In this document: positions 63,256-64,000 of the stretch, piece by piece
Position numbering within the stretch: the first letter of the stretch is position 1
Layout: every line of letters begins with the position of its first letter
Assembly (NCBI RefSeq): GCF_900104635.1
Contig: NZ_FNWC01000006.1
Span: 62,001 to 126,000, forward strand
Length of the DNA: 64,000 nucleotides
Source of the DNA: Coprococcus phoceensis
Lineage (GTDB): Bacteria > Bacillota > Clostridia > Lachnospirales > Lachnospiraceae
Reading direction: 5' to 3'
Notes under the pieces: model-generated
The model's database searches: none
What the model was told of the DNA's origin: nothing
Seen by the model: the letters and a program-made list of their open reading frames with translations, nothing else
Program-made: the position numbers and the translations under genes

Positions 63256-64000
63256 TTATGATTTTTTCACTTTACGGCGTTTGTAAAGATATGTTCCAGC
63301 CAGTCCAGCACCAGAAGTCAGAAGAAGTGCAAGCAGTCCGTAAAGGTTGGTACTGTCGCCCGTTTTTGGACTGTCTGTTTTCTTTGGTGTATCGGGTGTT
63401 TCTGGCTTCTCTGGTTCTTTCGGTTCTTCGGGCGTTTCTGGTACTTCTTTGATAGTAACCGTCTGTCCGTCGTCCTCAATGTCCTTGTGTTCCGTAACCT
63501 TTTTTGGTTCATCTGGATTGCTTACATCATACAATTCTTCAAAGGTTACAAGCTGTTTACCGCCAAGGGAAGAAGCGTCGAATGTAAATACAATTTCTAC
63601 TTTCATGTTTTCTTTATCAGCGATAAAGGTATAGTCATTCTCTACACGTTTTCCATTGATAAGAAGTTCGGCGTTTTCTTCTTTCAACATCTGCCAGCCT
63701 TTCAACTGATATTTTGTGCCAATTTCCAAGCCCTCTAAAGTAACCGTATCAACGATTGTAACGTCTTTTCCTGCTTCAATCTCTTTGTTGCCGTCCCTAT
63801 CGGTAGCAGTCGTATGTATCTTGATGATACGTTCTGTAATTAAAACAGTCTGCCCGTCGTCGTCAATGTCCTTGTGTTCCGCAACTTTTACGGGTTCGTC
63901 TGGATTGCTCAAATCGTATAATTCCTCGAATGTTACCAGATTTTTACCGCCAAGCTCGGACGCATTGAATGTATAAGCAATTTCCACTTTCATAGCTTCA
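63256..64000 (-). CDS. LPXTG-type surface protein with VaFE repeats (5' end outside)
   Basis: The visible C-terminal part (over 245 aa) has repeats of about 100 aa: LVTFEELYDLSNPDEPVKV and LVTFEELYDVSNPDEPKKV, with TIVDTVTLEGLEIGTKYQLK between. They end in a Pro/Glu stretch, a sortase signal (SPKTGD), a membrane helix and KRRKVKKS. It is anchored to the wall and may help cells stick to each other for mating, by analogy with other ICE adhesins. The reading frame stays open to the right edge. Confidence 0.85.
   Translation of the reverse strand, partial: EAMKVEIAYTFNASELGGKNLVTFEELYDLSNPDEPVKVAEHKDIDDDGQTVLITERIIKIHTTATDRDGNKEIEAGKDVTIVDTVTLEGLEIGTKYQLKGWQMLKEENAELLINGKRVENDYTFIADKENMKVEIVFTFDASSLGGKQLVTFEELYDVSNPDEPKKVTEHKDIEDDGQTVTIKEVPETPEEPKEPEKPETPDTPKKTDSPKTGDSTNLYGLLALLLTSGAGLAGTYLYKRRKVKKS

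Larger units (their letters stand above)
41012..64000. mobile_element. Element C: Tn916-family ICE without tet(M) (right end outside)
   Basis: Gene order int, xis, orf8, orf7, orf9, (cargo), orf13, orf14, orf15, orf16, orf17, orf18, tcpD-like, orf20, oriT, orf21, orf22, orf23 is that of Tn916. The tet(M)/orf12 part is replaced by a MerR/serine-hydrolase cassette, orf16 holds a group II intron, and a surface-protein gene follows orf23. The integrase end lies at a tRNA-Arg half-gene. The other end lies beyond 64,000. Confidence 0.9.

Overview
The window looks like a stack of mobile elements in the chromosome of a Gram-positive gut anaerobe (Clostridia/Firmicutes). The signs are Clostridia-type ICE genes of the CD1107/CD1108/CD1110/CD1115 and Maff2 families, a Tn916-type module, strong AGGAGG ribosome sites, and GC that shifts from block to block. 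No intact tRNA, rRNA or obvious housekeeping gene is present. Three transfer systems with unrelated relaxases (MobP-like, MobQ-like, MobT) sit in one array, with two further insertions inside their transfer genes.

Region 1 (1-10.9 kb, minus strand) is a metal or metallophore uptake island. An AraC regulator is followed by an Opp/Nik-type importer (two permeases, two ATPases, a lipoprotein binding protein). After a terminator come a pair of half-ABC transporters, a Trep_Strep ECF-like membrane protein and a DtxR/MntR-type repressor gene that carries two apparent frameshifts. Two similar dyads (TTAGTTA...CTAACC) precede the two transporter transcription units and could be its operators. The island is probably cargo of the neighbouring ICE, whose integrase would lie left of the window.

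Region 2 (about 10.9-41.0 kb) is ICE A, a Tn1549/CTn-type element. It has a candidate oriT, mobC and relaxase on the plus strand, then a long minus-strand transfer operon: HTH protein, unknown 173-aa protein, RepA-like protein, PcfB, VirD4, Maff2, VirB6-like, PrgI, VirB4, C5 methyltransferase, NlpC/P60 protein, DUF4315, DUF4366, topoisomerase III and ArdA-like proteins. Its virD4 is split by element B (28,954-38,139), a 9.2-kb mobilizable element with a large serine recombinase, a MobQ relaxase, a RepA/Toprim ATPase, a resolvase, an unknown lipoprotein and erm(B). Removing B at a 2-bp TG core restores an exact 585-codon virD4. The erm(B) copy lacks the usual leader-peptide region.

Region 3 (about 41.0-64 kb, running off the right edge) is element C, a Tn916-family ICE. 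It starts at the 3' half of a tRNA-Arg(CCT) gene that has no 5' half, which suggests tandem ICE accretion at one att site. Order: int, xis, orf8, orf7, orf9, then a MerR/serine-hydrolase cassette in the place of tet(M), then orf13, orf14, orf15, orf16, orf17, ardA genes, tcpD-like, orf20, oriT, orf21, orf22 and orf23, and finally an LPXTG-type surface protein. A 2,680-bp group II intron splits orf16 (VirB4); the predicted splice restores an 816-codon protein. An AT-rich membrane protein gene lies between orf21 and orf22.

In both ICEs a T4SS ATPase gene is split by another element, but in each case the split appears exactly reversible, by recombination in A and by RNA splicing in C.
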